A stretch of 64,000 nt of DNA from Lewinella sp. IMCC34183 (GTDB lineage Bacteria; Bacteroidota; Bacteroidia; Chitinophagales; Saprospiraceae): positions 372,001 through 436,000 of the forward strand of contig NZ_QMEM01000004.1 of the NCBI RefSeq assembly GCF_003390915.1, in the 5' to 3' direction. Of this stretch, positions 49,322-58,196 are shown in pieces. A model generated the notes under the pieces. It was given only the letters and a program-made list of their open reading frames with translations, ran no database searches and was not told the origin of the DNA. The position numbers and the translations under genes were made by a program. Every line of letters starts with the position of its first letter. The first letter of the stretch is position 1.

Positions 49322-49436
49322 TTACCGGTCGGCATTCAGAATCAAGCCCTTCCGCACCGTATCTTACGCAACACGCCCTGCTGCATTTGGGTGACACTGC
49401 ACCCGCGCCCCGCCGCCCCACCTAACCGGTTTGCTC

Positions 49437-50249
49437 ATGGTATACGTCTTACTTGTTTGCTTTTCCCTCCTCGGTCCGCTGCTTTCTGCCCAGTCTACTG
49501 CCCCGCCGGTATACGGCAAAATCACCTACGCCGTAGTCTCCGATTCGGCCGCCTCGGCCGCCTTTTACGCCTTCATAGACTCCATGCGGCGGGAAAAACC
49601 CGAGCAGCACGCCATGGTCGGCCAGGATATCACCGACCAGTTCGAGCTATCGCGGACCCTGACGTTTGAACTGTACTTCGACCGCAGTGTGTCCATCTTT
49701 CAGTTGGTGAGGGAGGCTATACCCACCGGCGGCAAGGATGAATTTACTTACAACGGTGCCATTGGTATGGCTATGGGTACTGTGGGGGAGCAACGCCACT
49801 ACCTCAATACGACCGACAGCACGCGCCTCACCGAAAAGACCCTGGGGGGCTCCAGCAGCCTGGTCCACGTTCCGGAACCCTTCGCGAAATGGGACTGGAC
49901 CATTACGGGAAAAACGAAGCAGATCGGTAACTACATCTGCCGCGAGGCGACGTCCAGCTACTCCTTCGAGAGCTACAAGGGGGGTACGGTGACGATTCCC
50001 GTCACGGCCTGGTTCGCGCCCCGGTTGCCGTTCCCGTACGGTCCCAATGGCTACGACGGACTGCCCGGCCTCATCCTGGAACTCACCACAGGAGGCAACC
50101 GTGTCCGAGGCTTCCGGGCGGTGGCCATCGATATTCAACCCGGTATAGAACGCGCCCTTCCGGAGTTAGGAAAGCCACGCGCCGTCCTGACCGAAGACGA
50201 ACTCAACGCCACCGCCAAGAAGCGGATGGAACGGATCAGAAGAAACTGA
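49437..50249 (+). CDS. GLPGLI family protein, second copy
   Basis: The 270-residue product has a signal peptide (MVYVLLVCFSLLGPLLSAQ) and the motif YDGLPGLILELTTGG near residue 205. It is a diverged paralogue of the preceding gene. The ATG at 49437 was chosen over an in-frame TTG two codons upstream. The next gene begins one base after its stop. Confidence 0.9.
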   Translation: MVYVLLVCFSLLGPLLSAQSTAPPVYGKITYAVVSDSAASAAFYAFIDSMRREKPEQHAMVGQDITDQFELSRTLTFELYFDRSVSIFQLVREAIPTGGKDEFTYNGAIGMAMGTVGEQRHYLNTTDSTRLTEKTLGGSSSLVHVPEPFAKWDWTITGKTKQIGNYICREATSSYSFESYKGGTVTIPVTAWFAPRLPFPYGPNGYDGLPGLILELTTGGNRVRGFRAVAIDIQPGIERALPELGKPRAVLTEDELNATAKKRMERIRRN

Positions 50250-50250
50250 G

Positions 50251-52902
50251 GTGGCCGGCTACCGGCATACCTGCTACCTACTGCTCCTGCTGTGCCTGAT
50301 CGCCGGGTCGGCACTGGCGCAGGAACCGGTTACCCTGACCGGTACGGTCAGCGACAGTGTGACCGGCACCCCGCTCGCGTACGCGACCGTCATCTTCACG
50401 CCGGAAAACCGTGGCGGCCGCACCGCCTTCGCCCAAACGGGTGAGGAAGGAAGCTTCACCCTTACACTGGCTGCCGACACGCGGTACCGGGCCGAAGCCT
50501 TCTACCTGGGCTACGGTGACCTCGTGCGCGCCGTGGGTCCGGTCACCGCCGATACCACGGTCATCTTCCGGCTGGCCCCCACGACCAACGAACTGAGCGA
50601 GGTGACGGTCCGCGACACGCTACCCCCCATCAGCCGCAGCGGCGACACCGTCACCTACAACGCCAAGCACTTCTACACCGGCCGCGAACGCAAGCTCAAC
50701 GAGCTCATCGATAACCTGCCGGGCCTGGAGGTAGACGACGAAAACCGGATCACCTACCAGGGTAAGCCGGTAGACGACGTACTGGTCGAAGGCAAACCCT
50801 TCTTCGGCGGCAATGCCGAACTGGCCGTCACCGGGCTGCCCGCCGACGCCGCCGACCGCATCGAGGTACTCGAAAACTACCAGCCGCTGGGCTTCTCCCT
50901 CGACCCCGGTGCCGCGGCCAAGATCGCCCTGAACGTCAAGCTGCGCCCCGACCGGAAAAATATCGTCTTCGGTGAGGCCACGGCCGGTGCCGGACCGCCG
51001 CGCCACTACACGGGCCGGGCCGACGTGTTCAACTACACGCCGAACCGCAACCTGTACCTTATCGGGGGCAGCAACAATACCAATTCGGAGCTCCTCTCCT
51101 TCCGGCAACGCGTCCAACTGCTCGGCGGGCCCATGAGCCTGCGCCGCGACAATCACTTCGACCGCTATTCCGAGATGTCCACCCTGATGCCCCGCCCCTA
51201 TACCACGGAGAGCAGCGCCCACCTCGCCGCCCTGGGAGCAGACTTTTCGCCGGTAGCCTCCACCACCCTCCACCTCTACGGCATCGTTTCCGACCAGCGC
51301 AACGATTTTCGCAACTTCTCCACCACCGTCTACGACCCCGCCGCCGGGTCCGGGCTCCTGGAGCGGGAAAATGAATCGGGTACCACCCACCATACCGCCG
51401 GCATCCTGCGCCTCGACGCAAAAACGTCCCTTCCCAAGCAGCAATTCATCACCCTCAACCTTCGCCTGCGCGGACTGGCCAGCGACCGGCGGGCCCAGCA
51501 GGACTACCGCGCCTCCACGGGTACCGACCGCACCTCCGGCAGCTCCGACGAGCGCAACTCCCTGGGGGCGGATCTCCTGACCGAATACGTCCGCCGCCTG
51601 CCGGGGGGCCACACCCACCACCTGTCCCTGTCCTTCCGCTTGGAAGATGCCGCCGAAGACCTGGTCCTCCGCAGCAACGTCCCTTTCCTGGAGAGCCTGG
51701 TACCCTGGTCGGCGGTCGAGGGTCCGTACCGGCTGGTGCAGCGTACCGCCCTCCCCGCCCGGCGCTGGTCGGTACACGACCGCTACGTCCACCGCTTCCA
51801 CCCCAAACTCTACCTGACCGCGGAGGCCCGCGCCATGGGTAGCCGGGATGATATCGATCTCCGGCGCGAAATCACGCTTACGGACGCGGCGACCCGGCTG
51901 GACCGCGGCGAGCAGTCGGCCACCCTAACGCTCACTACCCTGCCGGGCGGCTGGAAACTCTCCCCCTCCCTGAACCTGTTCCGGCAGCACTGGCGGTGGG
52001 GCGGCGGCGCGCAGGATGCAAGGATCAGCGTACTTCCGGGCCTGCGGATCGAGCGCAGCCTGCCCAACCTTGGTGAGCTGACCGGCGGTTACGAGCGGTC
52101 GGTGAGCAACGCCGAGCGGAGCTGGTTCTACCCCGTGGCGTACGTCACCTCCTTCACCGCGTCCCGGATCGGCAACTCTTCTCTGGAACCCGTGGCGTCT
52201 TCCCGTGCATTCCTCGAGTTTCAGCGCACTGACCCGTTCAGCTTTTCCAGTTGGGGCGTGGCCGTTTCCCACACCTTTACGGAAGCCAGCAGCATCGTCA
52301 GTGCGCTCCGGCTGACGGGCAACGAGCGGCAATTCTTCTACGGGCAGCCCCGGGTGTCCACGCGTTCCTCCTCGGTGAACGGCCACTTCAGTAAGGAGCT
52401 GGACAAGGGCGACCTGCGCCTTATGCTCATTGCCTTCCAATCCCGTAACTACACCCTGCTCGATCGGGACCAACCGGTCGGAAGCCGGCAACGCACCGTC
52501 CTGCTGCGTGCCAGCTACAAGCACTTTGTCGGGGAAACATCGGACGTAACCTTCCAAACGAACCTCAACCGGGCGTCCTTCCGCCGGGGAGTGGCCAGCA
52601 GTAGCCTGCACACGCTCGGAGGCGGCATCAGCGGCAAGATCATGGCCGGCGACTGGGGGTTCTATCCTATGCTGGACGCCGACGTATACCAGGTAGCTAC
52701 CGATCCGCTGTCCGTGGTGCGCGCCGGGGGAGAAGTGCGGTACCATCAGGCGCATTCCCCCTGGTCCTTCGAACTGCGCGGCAACGTACCGCTGACCGGC
52801 CGCGAGGTGCTGACGGCCTCCCAGACGGAGTTGTTCTACCAGGAGTCCATCCGGCTCACCTTCCCGGGCTACGCCCTGGTCGCCGTCAGCCGCGATTTCT
52901 AG
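50251..52902 (+). CDS. TonB-dependent receptor-like protein with carboxypeptidase-regulatory domain
   Basis: The protein of about 883 residues starts with GTG one base after the second GLPGLI gene, implying translational coupling. It has a signal peptide and a carboxypeptidase-like regulatory domain (VTLTGTVSDSVTGTPLAYATV, about 28-110). A plug-like region follows (LNELIDNLPGLEVDDENRITYQGKPVDDVLVEGKPFFGG), then a long barrel. This is the outer-membrane protein type regularly paired with GLPGLI genes. Its ligand is unknown, and whether it transports or exports is not settled. Confidence 0.88.
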   Translation: MAGYRHTCYLLLLLCLIAGSALAQEPVTLTGTVSDSVTGTPLAYATVIFTPENRGGRTAFAQTGEEGSFTLTLAADTRYRAEAFYLGYGDLVRAVGPVTADTTVIFRLAPTTNELSEVTVRDTLPPISRSGDTVTYNAKHFYTGRERKLNELIDNLPGLEVDDENRITYQGKPVDDVLVEGKPFFGGNAELAVTGLPADAADRIEVLENYQPLGFSLDPGAAAKIALNVKLRPDRKNIVFGEATAGAGPPRHYTGRADVFNYTPNRNLYLIGGSNNTNSELLSFRQRVQLLGGPMSLRRDNHFDRYSEMSTLMPRPYTTESSAHLAALGADFSPVASTTLHLYGIVSDQRNDFRNFSTTVYDPAAGSGLLERENESGTTHHTAGILRLDAKTSLPKQQFITLNLRLRGLASDRRAQQDYRASTGTDRTSGSSDERNSLGADLLTEYVRRLPGGHTHHLSLSFRLEDAAEDLVLRSNVPFLESLVPWSAVEGPYRLVQRTALPARRWSVHDRYVHRFHPKLYLTAEARAMGSRDDIDLRREITLTDAATRLDRGEQSATLTLTTLPGGWKLSPSLNLFRQHWRWGGGAQDARISVLPGLRIERSLPNLGELTGGYERSVSNAERSWFYPVAYVTSFTASRIGNSSLEPVASSRAFLEFQRTDPFSFSSWGVAVSHTFTEASSIVSALRLTGNERQFFYGQPRVSTRSSSVNGHFSKELDKGDLRLMLIAFQSRNYTLLDRDQPVGSRQRTVLLRASYKHFVGETSDVTFQTNLNRASFRRGVASSSLHTLGGGISGKIMAGDWGFYPMLDADVYQVATDPLSVVRAGGEVRYHQAHSPWSFELRGNVPLTGREVLTASQTELFYQESIRLTFPGYALVAVSRDF

Positions 52903-52909
52903 CATAGGC

Positions 52910-53359
52910 CTACAGCGCGTGCGGCGCCACCTTGCCGCCCTCTAGTTCTTTCTTGTCCTTCAGCTGTACGATCATCATGCGGCAGGGTTTGCCGTCCAGG
53001 GTACCGGACTTGTGGCCCTTCTCACCGGTCGTGCCCTGGTCGGCGCCGAAGCTGAGTTCGCCGGTGCGCATCTCCACCCGCTGCCCGTCCATGGTTTCCA
53101 CCCACCAGCCGCCGCTGATCGGGATGATCCACTGGGGGGCGGGGTTTTCGTGCCAGTCGCCGTCGAAGTCGGCGGGCAGCTCGCTAAAGATGATTTGGGT
53201 GGCCCCCTTCATCAGTTTGTTGTTCCACTGGCTGCCGGAATCGCCGCCCATGCTTTCCAGCTCGAAACCGGTGAGGTATTCTTTCTTCTGCCTGCTGGTG
53301 CCGTTTTGGTCGGTGTAGACGTGCCAGTAGGGGATCCTGGGTTTTTGGGGGTCGGCCAT
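52910..53359 (-). CDS. Cupin-fold protein
   Basis: The 149-residue product has a cupin-like barrel with GDWHENPAPQWIIPISGGWWVETMDGQ, including a His-Glu pair and a late QLKDKKELEGG tail. It may bind a metal, but the second cupin histidine is not obvious. Substrate unknown. The ATG at 53359 is preferred to an in-frame TTG seven codons upstream. It lies downstream of the ROK kinase, separated by the hairpin repeats. Confidence 0.7.
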   Translation of the reverse strand: MADPQKPRIPYWHVYTDQNGTSRQKKEYLTGFELESMGGDSGSQWNNKLMKGATQIIFSELPADFDGDWHENPAPQWIIPISGGWWVETMDGQRVEMRTGELSFGADQGTTGEKGHKSGTLDGKPCRMMIVQLKDKKELEGGKVAPHAL

Positions 53360-53438
53360 GGTTGGGTTTTTTGGGTGCAACCGGAGGATTCGGGGCTTTG
53401 TTTTACCGGGGATTTGCCCGCGGGCAACCCTACCCCGC

Positions 53439-53531
53439 GCGGTCGGAGACCGCTTCTTGCTTCCGCTGCCGGAGGCAGCATTGTACTTGTGCTGCCGGAG
53501 GCAGCATTGTACTTGTGCTGCCGGAGGCAGC
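53439..53531. repeat. Four 15-nt hairpins with 11-nt linkers, exact 26-bp period
   Basis: GCGGTCGGAGACCGC (53439-53453) is followed by three copies of GCTGCCGGAGGCAGC (53465-, 53491-, 53517-). Linkers are TTCTTGCTTCC, then ATTGTACTTGT twice. Stem changes between copies are compensatory (T-A versus C-G, G-C versus T-A), keeping the hairpin with a GGA loop. The block ends 3 bp before the ROK kinase stop. Confidence 0.95.
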
Positions 53532-53534
53532 GTG

Positions 53535-54425
53535 TTACAGCAGCGCGGCTCCGAACACCCCCGCCGAGTCCCCCAGCTTGGGCTTCAGGAATTTGGTGCC
53601 CATGCGCGGATTGAAGAGGTGGTCCACCACCTGCGGTACCCCCTGGGTATATAGCTCTTCGATGTTGCCCAGGCCGCCGCCGAGGACCACTACGTCGGGG
53701 TCGAGGACATTGATGATGTTGGCGATCCCCTTGGCGAAGAAGTGGAAAAACCGCTCCAGCGTCTGCGTAGCCGCGGCGTCGGTGCCCGCCCGGAAGCGGG
53801 GCACGATCTCGCGCATGGTGAGGGAGTTGCCACTCATGCGCAGGTAGTAGCGCTCGAGGGCCGGCCCGGCGATGATCTGCTCCGTACAGCCTACCCGACC
53901 GCAGTAGCAGTGGCCGCCCGAGACGTCGAGAAAGGTGTGGCCCCACTCCCCGCCGATGCCCTGGGCACCCCCGATGATCTTGCCGTCGACGATGACGCCG
54001 CCGCCGGTGCCCGTACCGAGGATCACGCCGAATACCACCTTGGCGTCGGGCGCCTCTTCCGGTACGCAGCCCATGAGGGTTTCGGCCACCGCGAAGCAGT
54101 TGGCGTCGTTGGCGAAGACGAGAGGCTTGCCGATGAGCCGTTCGAGGTCATGCCCCAGCGGCTTACCATTCAGGACCACGGTATTGCTGTTCTTCATCAG
54201 CCCCGTAGGCGGGTCGATCGTACCCGGCGTGCCAATGCCTACCCGCTCGGCGGTAAGGCCGGTGACCTCCTCCATTTCCCGGACGACCCGGGCAATGCCC
54301 GAAAGAATATGGTCGTAGCCCTTTTCGCGTTCCGTGGGGATACGCCGGCGCTCGACCACCTTGCCCTGTCCGTCCAGGACGACGCCTTCGATCTTGGTAC
54401 CGCCCAGGTCAATGCCAAACTTCAT
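53535..54425 (-). CDS. ROK-family sugar kinase (glucokinase-like)
   Basis: The 296-residue product has the ATP-binding DLGGTK motif (6-11), the ROK zinc site GHCYCGRVGCTEQ and the sugar-binding GEWGHTFLD. It lacks the N-terminal HTH of ROK repressors, so it is a kinase. Glucose or N-acetyl amino sugars are the usual substrates. The start is the ATG opening MKFGIDLGG; a TACTTTG box lies 13 nt upstream. Confidence 0.9.
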   Translation of the reverse strand: MKFGIDLGGTKIEGVVLDGQGKVVERRRIPTEREKGYDHILSGIARVVREMEEVTGLTAERVGIGTPGTIDPPTGLMKNSNTVVLNGKPLGHDLERLIGKPLVFANDANCFAVAETLMGCVPEEAPDAKVVFGVILGTGTGGGVIVDGKIIGGAQGIGGEWGHTFLDVSGGHCYCGRVGCTEQIIAGPALERYYLRMSGNSLTMREIVPRFRAGTDAAATQTLERFFHFFAKGIANIINVLDPDVVVLGGGLGNIEELYTQGVPQVVDHLFNPRMGTKFLKPKLGDSAGVFGAALL

Positions 54426-54483
54426 GCCGTTGCTTTGCCGCAAAGTATCGTTTTTCTGGCATCCCCCCGGTTCGTCCCTTCCT

Positions 54484-54693
54484 TTACGCGTCCGGCCGGA
54501 ACCCACGGCGCACCAGCAGGTAGAGCAGCGGGCCGAAAACCGGGAACAGCAACAGGGCGTAAACCACGGCGTTGCTCTGCCCCGCCTGCGTGCGCTCGGC
54601 CATGTCCGCCCGCGCGATGCGCAGGATCGGCCGGTAGATCAGCACGGCGACGACGATGACAACCAGGGCAAAAATCAGCGTTGAGGTAGGCAC
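54484..54693 (-). CDS. Small two-helix membrane protein, PLDc_N-like
   Basis: The 69-residue frame from a GTG start has two transmembrane helices (LIFALVVIVVAVLIY and VVYALLLFPVFGPLLYLLVRR). The latter resembles the phospholipase-D N-terminal (PLDc_N) membrane motif found in small stand-alone proteins. A longer version from 54756 would add a non-hydrophobic proline-rich tail and overlap the divergent bcp gene, so the shorter start is preferred. Confidence 0.6.
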   Translation of the reverse strand: MPTSTLIFALVVIVVAVLIYRPILRIARADMAERTQAGQSNAVVYALLLFPVFGPLLYLLVRRGFRPDA

Positions 54694-54740
54694 GGGCGGG
54701 GGTTTGCCTTTCTGAACCCCGTGGGGGGGTCCTTGTTTCA

Positions 54741-55205
54741 ATGGGCATGACGACACTGAACGCCGGCGACGCCGCTCCCCCCTTCACCGCTACCCTCCAG
54801 GACGGATCCGAGGTTTCCCTGGGTGACTACCGGGGCAAGAAGCTGGTCTTGTTCTTCTACCCCAAGGACGATACGCCCGGCTGTACCGCCGCGGCCTGCA
54901 GCCTCCGCGATCACTACGCCGAACTGCGGGAGGCTGGCTACGCCCTGCTCGGCGTCAGCCCCGACGACCCGGCCAAACACCGCAAATTCATCGACAAGCA
55001 CGATCTCCCCATGCCGCTGGTTGCCGACGAGGACCACGCCGTCATGGACGCTTACGGCGTATGGGGGCCGAAGAAGTTCATGGGCCGCGAGTACGACGGC
55101 GTGCACCGCACCACCTTCGTCATCGACGCGGAGGGGACGATCGAGCGCGTTATCACGAAGGTTAAGACCAAGACGCACGCCGCCCAGTTACTCGAAACGG
55201 CCTAG
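54741..55205 (+). CDS. bcp: Thiol peroxidase of the BCP/PrxQ type
   Basis: The 154-residue peroxiredoxin has FFYPKDDTPGCTAAACSLRD with the peroxidatic Cys48 and resolving Cys53 on the same helix, the PrxQ arrangement. It reduces organic and hydrogen peroxides using thioredoxin. Two possible ATGs (54741, 54747) differ by two codons. The following gene starts right after its stop. Confidence 0.93.
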   Translation: MGMTTLNAGDAAPPFTATLQDGSEVSLGDYRGKKLVLFFYPKDDTPGCTAAACSLRDHYAELREAGYALLGVSPDDPAKHRKFIDKHDLPMPLVADEDHAVMDAYGVWGPKKFMGREYDGVHRTTFVIDAEGTIERVITKVKTKTHAAQLLETA

Positions 55206-55832
55206 ATGCTGGGCTACGTCTGGGAAGGTATTCGGGCGGGCCTGGTGCTCTCCCTGCTGGTGGGCCCCCTGGTGGTCCTGCTGGTTCAACTGAGCCTGCG
55301 GCGTGGTACGGTGGCAAGCTTTGCCGCCGCCCTGGGCATCTGGACCAGCGACGTCCTCTACATCTCCATCGCCCACTACGGCCTGGAAGGCCTGGAGCGT
55401 ATACTGGAAAACGATTACCTCAACGAGATCTTCGGCACCATCGGTGCCCTCCTCCTGCTGGCCGTCGCCCTGGTGATGTGGTTCCGCAAGCCGCCCAGCC
55501 TCAAGGCCAACCGTATCATACCCTCTCGCCGCGGCCTGTTGAGCTGCTGGGCGCAGGGCTTTGCCGTCAATACCCTCAATCCCTTCACGGCCTTCTTCTG
55601 GTCGACCTTCGTGGTTACCCAGGTCCACAACCGTGAGCTCGTCGGCTACGAGTCGCTGGCCATCTACGCGGGCATCATGGGCACCATCATCGTAGCCGAC
55701 GCGGGCAAGGTGCTCGGTGCCCGTAAGTTGCGCGAGCTTCTCAAGCCCGCGACCATGCAACGGGCCCAGCGGGCGGGGGCCCTGGCCCTGGGCATGTTTG
55801 GGATACTGCTCGCGGTGCGCGTCTGGATGTAG
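55206..55832 (+). CDS. LysE-family exporter
   Basis: The 208-residue protein has six membrane helices, with the family pattern AGLVLSLLVGPLVVLLVQLSL at the start and FAVNTLNPFTAFFWSTFVV in the middle. LysE/RhtB proteins export amino acids or similar small molecules; the substrate is unknown. Its ATG follows the bcp stop codon with no gap, so the two are translated from one mRNA. Confidence 0.88.
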   Translation: MLGYVWEGIRAGLVLSLLVGPLVVLLVQLSLRRGTVASFAAALGIWTSDVLYISIAHYGLEGLERILENDYLNEIFGTIGALLLLAVALVMWFRKPPSLKANRIIPSRRGLLSCWAQGFAVNTLNPFTAFFWSTFVVTQVHNRELVGYESLAIYAGIMGTIIVADAGKVLGARKLRELLKPATMQRAQRAGALALGMFGILLAVRVWM

Positions 55833-55857
55833 CCCGGCAGCCCGCGCCTGCGGCGCC

Positions 55858-55865
55858 TATCTTGG
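55858..55865 (+). promoter_or_regulatory. Promoter -7 box TATCTTGG for the flavin monooxygenase gene
   Basis: TATCTTGG (one base off TAnnTTTG) ends 4 nt before the ATG, consistent with a leaderless mRNA. Confidence 0.5.
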
Positions 55866-55869
55866 TACT

Positions 55870-57153
55870 ATGCAAAAGGACATACGCGTCGCGGTCATCG
55901 GGGCGGGCTGCTCGGGCCTCGCCGCCGTAAAACACTGTCTCGATCAGGACCTGGCGGTAGTCTGCTACGAGGCAAACGCCGACCTCGGGGGCAACTGGCT
56001 GTACTCCGAAGAGCCCGGTCACAGCAGCGTCTGCGAAACCACCCACCTCATCAGCAGTAAATCCCTGAGTGGTTATCTGGAATTTCCGATGCCGGACCAC
56101 TACCCCGACTATCCGAGTCACGACCAGGTGCTGGCCTACTTCCGGAGCTACGCCCGGCACTTCAATCTCCGGCCGCACATTCGCTTCAATACCCGGATCA
56201 CCGAAGCCCGCCTGCTTCCCGACGGGCGCTGGCAGTTGAGCACGGAACGGGGAGATACGGCCACCTACGACTACCTGCTGACGGCCAACGGGCACCACCA
56301 CGCGCCCCGCCACCCGGAAGCGGTGCGCGCCGCCTTTACCGGGCGCTACCTCCACAGCCACGAATACAAACACAACCGTTCCTTTACCGGCGAACGGGTC
56401 CTGGTCATCGGGGGCGGCAATTCGGGTTGCGACTGCGCGGTGGAGATCAGTCGGCTGGCCCGGCGTACCGACATCAGCATCCGGCGGGCGCACTATATCC
56501 TGCCCAAGTTCTTCCTGGGCAAACCCGTCGATACCTTCAACCGGACCCTCCGCTACTTTCCCGAATTCGTACAGCGGGGTCTGCGCCGGCTCACGGTCAA
56601 GGCCATGGTCGGTAATTACGCGGATTACGGACTGGAATCCCCCTCCGTGCCCGTAACGACCACCCACCCTACCCTCAATTCGGAGTTGCTTTACAAGATT
56701 CGCCACGGAAGGGTGCATCCCCGGCGGGCCATCGCCGGAGTGGCCGGTAAAACGGTGACCTTCGCCGACGGAAAAGAGCAGGAGTACGACACTATCGTAG
56801 CGGCTACGGGCTACCGCATCACCTTTCCCTTTCTCGACCGGGCCCTGATCGACTACGAGGAGGCCGAACGGATTCCGCTGTACCTGCGCATGTTCCATCC
56901 GGAGTACCCCACCCTCCTGTTCATCGGCCTCTTCCAGCCGCAGGGGGCGATCTGGCCCCTCTCCGACGCCCAGAGCCGGCTCGCGGCGGCCTATATGGCA
57001 GGCTCCTATACCCTGCCGCGCGACCTGCGCGCCCGCGCCGAGGCCGACTCCGACCGTATCGACCGGGACTTCCAGCGTTCGAAGCGACACACGATCGAGG
57101 TACACTACCATCCCTTCCTGCGCAGACTGCAGCGGGAACTAGACCGGAACTGA
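55870..57153 (+). CDS. Flavin-containing monooxygenase
   Basis: The 427-residue protein has the FAD-binding GAGCSG (11-16), the FMO fingerprint region FTGRYLHSHEYKH and the NADPH fold VIGGGNSGCDCAVE. The late FAD-attachment region reads VAATGYRITFPFL. It oxygenates nucleophilic N or S atoms of a small molecule. The start was set at the ATG opening MQKDIRVAVIGAG; the frame upstream overlaps lysE and is not family-like. Confidence 0.88.
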   Translation: MQKDIRVAVIGAGCSGLAAVKHCLDQDLAVVCYEANADLGGNWLYSEEPGHSSVCETTHLISSKSLSGYLEFPMPDHYPDYPSHDQVLAYFRSYARHFNLRPHIRFNTRITEARLLPDGRWQLSTERGDTATYDYLLTANGHHHAPRHPEAVRAAFTGRYLHSHEYKHNRSFTGERVLVIGGGNSGCDCAVEISRLARRTDISIRRAHYILPKFFLGKPVDTFNRTLRYFPEFVQRGLRRLTVKAMVGNYADYGLESPSVPVTTTHPTLNSELLYKIRHGRVHPRRAIAGVAGKTVTFADGKEQEYDTIVAATGYRITFPFLDRALIDYEEAERIPLYLRMFHPEYPTLLFIGLFQPQGAIWPLSDAQSRLAAAYMAGSYTLPRDLRARAEADSDRIDRDFQRSKRHTIEVHYHPFLRRLQRELDRN

Positions 57154-57576
57154 TGCCCCCTCCGCGCGGTCGCGCAGGGCTTCGTTCAGGGCGATAAAGC
57201 CGTCCCTCGTGTCCTTTTCCAACTTTGACCGGAGCAGCGGCACCAGTATGCCGCGGAACCGCTCACCCTGTTCGAGGAGGGTGGAGCCGTCCGCCTGCGG
57301 GGTAAGCAGGAAGTAATGTTCCCCGTCGAAGATGCCCGGAATGCCGAGACTACCCAGCCAGCGGAGTTCGCGATCGGGGTCGGCGACCAGCACGCGGGGC
57401 CGGAACCGGGTACCGGCAATCGTGAGATTCAGCTTGCTACCCACGGTGGCCTCACCGGTAGCAGGGGTGATGAACGGGTTCCACTCAGCGTAGCGGGGGA
57501 AATCGGTCAGGATCGACCAGATGCGGCCAGGCGTGACTTGAATACGGATGGAGGTGGACAATTGGAGGGGCATCAC
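57139..57576 (-). CDS. SRPBCC-superfamily small-ligand binding protein
   Basis: The 145-residue product follows the polyketide cyclase/START-like pattern: TSIRIQVTPGRIWSILTDF, PRYAEWNPFI, then GSKLNLTIAG and a C-terminal long helix. The family binds hydrophobic ligands; no ligand can be named. Its 3' end overlaps the monooxygenase gene by 15 bp in convergent arrangement. A perfect TAGTTTTG promoter box lies 13 nt upstream of the ATG. Confidence 0.8.
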   Translation of the reverse strand: MMPLQLSTSIRIQVTPGRIWSILTDFPRYAEWNPFITPATGEATVGSKLNLTIAGTRFRPRVLVADPDRELRWLGSLGIPGIFDGEHYFLLTPQADGSTLLEQGERFRGILVPLLRSKLEKDTRDGFIALNEALRDRAEGASVPV

Positions 57577-57629
57577 GATTGCTTTTCTCCAAAACTAGGG
57601 GTCGTTACTCCCCCTCCGGTTGATCCAGA

Positions 57630-58196
57630 TCAAGAAGCGAGATCAGCGCGAATGCGGCTCAGGGTCTCCGGGGTCATACCCAGCATGGAAGCCAGGTACT
57701 GCAGGGGAACGGCATTAAATAGCTCGGGGTGGTCGGCAAAGAAGGACTCGTACCGCTGGCGGGCGGTCATGGACAAAAAGGACAGCACGCGGTTCTCGAG
57801 GGTGACAAAGCAGTGCGCAAGGAAGCCGCGCTCGGCCCGCGACCAGCCGGGAATCTCCCGGGCCAGTCCGGCGTAATCGGCGGCCGAAATCACGGACATC
57901 TCGCAGTCCGTGAGGGCCGTGATGGTAAAACGGGCCGGCTGGTCGTAAACGAGGGCCGCCAGGTCGGTGACCAGGTAGCCGGGCAGGGCAATCCACTGCG
58001 TGACCTCCTTTCCGTGGATTTCCGTGAGGATGCGGAGATAGCCCGTCCGAACGAAGGCCATACGGGGGCGGTAACTTCCTTGCCGCAGAAAGTGCTCCCC
58101 CTTTGCCAGTTGCAGCGGGCTGAACTTGCGGGACAGGTGCTCAAGCTCCGCGGGTGGGAGTTCGAAGTAGTCCTGTAACTGGTAGGGGTCGATCAT
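57630..58196 (-). CDS. Crp/Fnr-family transcriptional regulator
   Basis: The 188-residue protein has a cyclic-nucleotide-binding-type beta-roll (FSPLQLAKGEHFLRQGSYRPRMAFV) and a short C-terminal helix-turn-helix (LQYLASMLGMTPETLSRIRADL). No Fe-S cysteines of Fnr are present. It probably senses a small ligand and binds DNA as a dimer. Its ATG overlaps the ruvC stop (ATGA), so it is coupled to ruvC. Confidence 0.87.
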   Translation of the reverse strand: MIDPYQLQDYFELPPAELEHLSRKFSPLQLAKGEHFLRQGSYRPRMAFVRTGYLRILTEIHGKEVTQWIALPGYLVTDLAALVYDQPARFTITALTDCEMSVISAADYAGLAREIPGWSRAERGFLAHCFVTLENRVLSFLSMTARQRYESFFADHPELFNAVPLQYLASMLGMTPETLSRIRADLAS

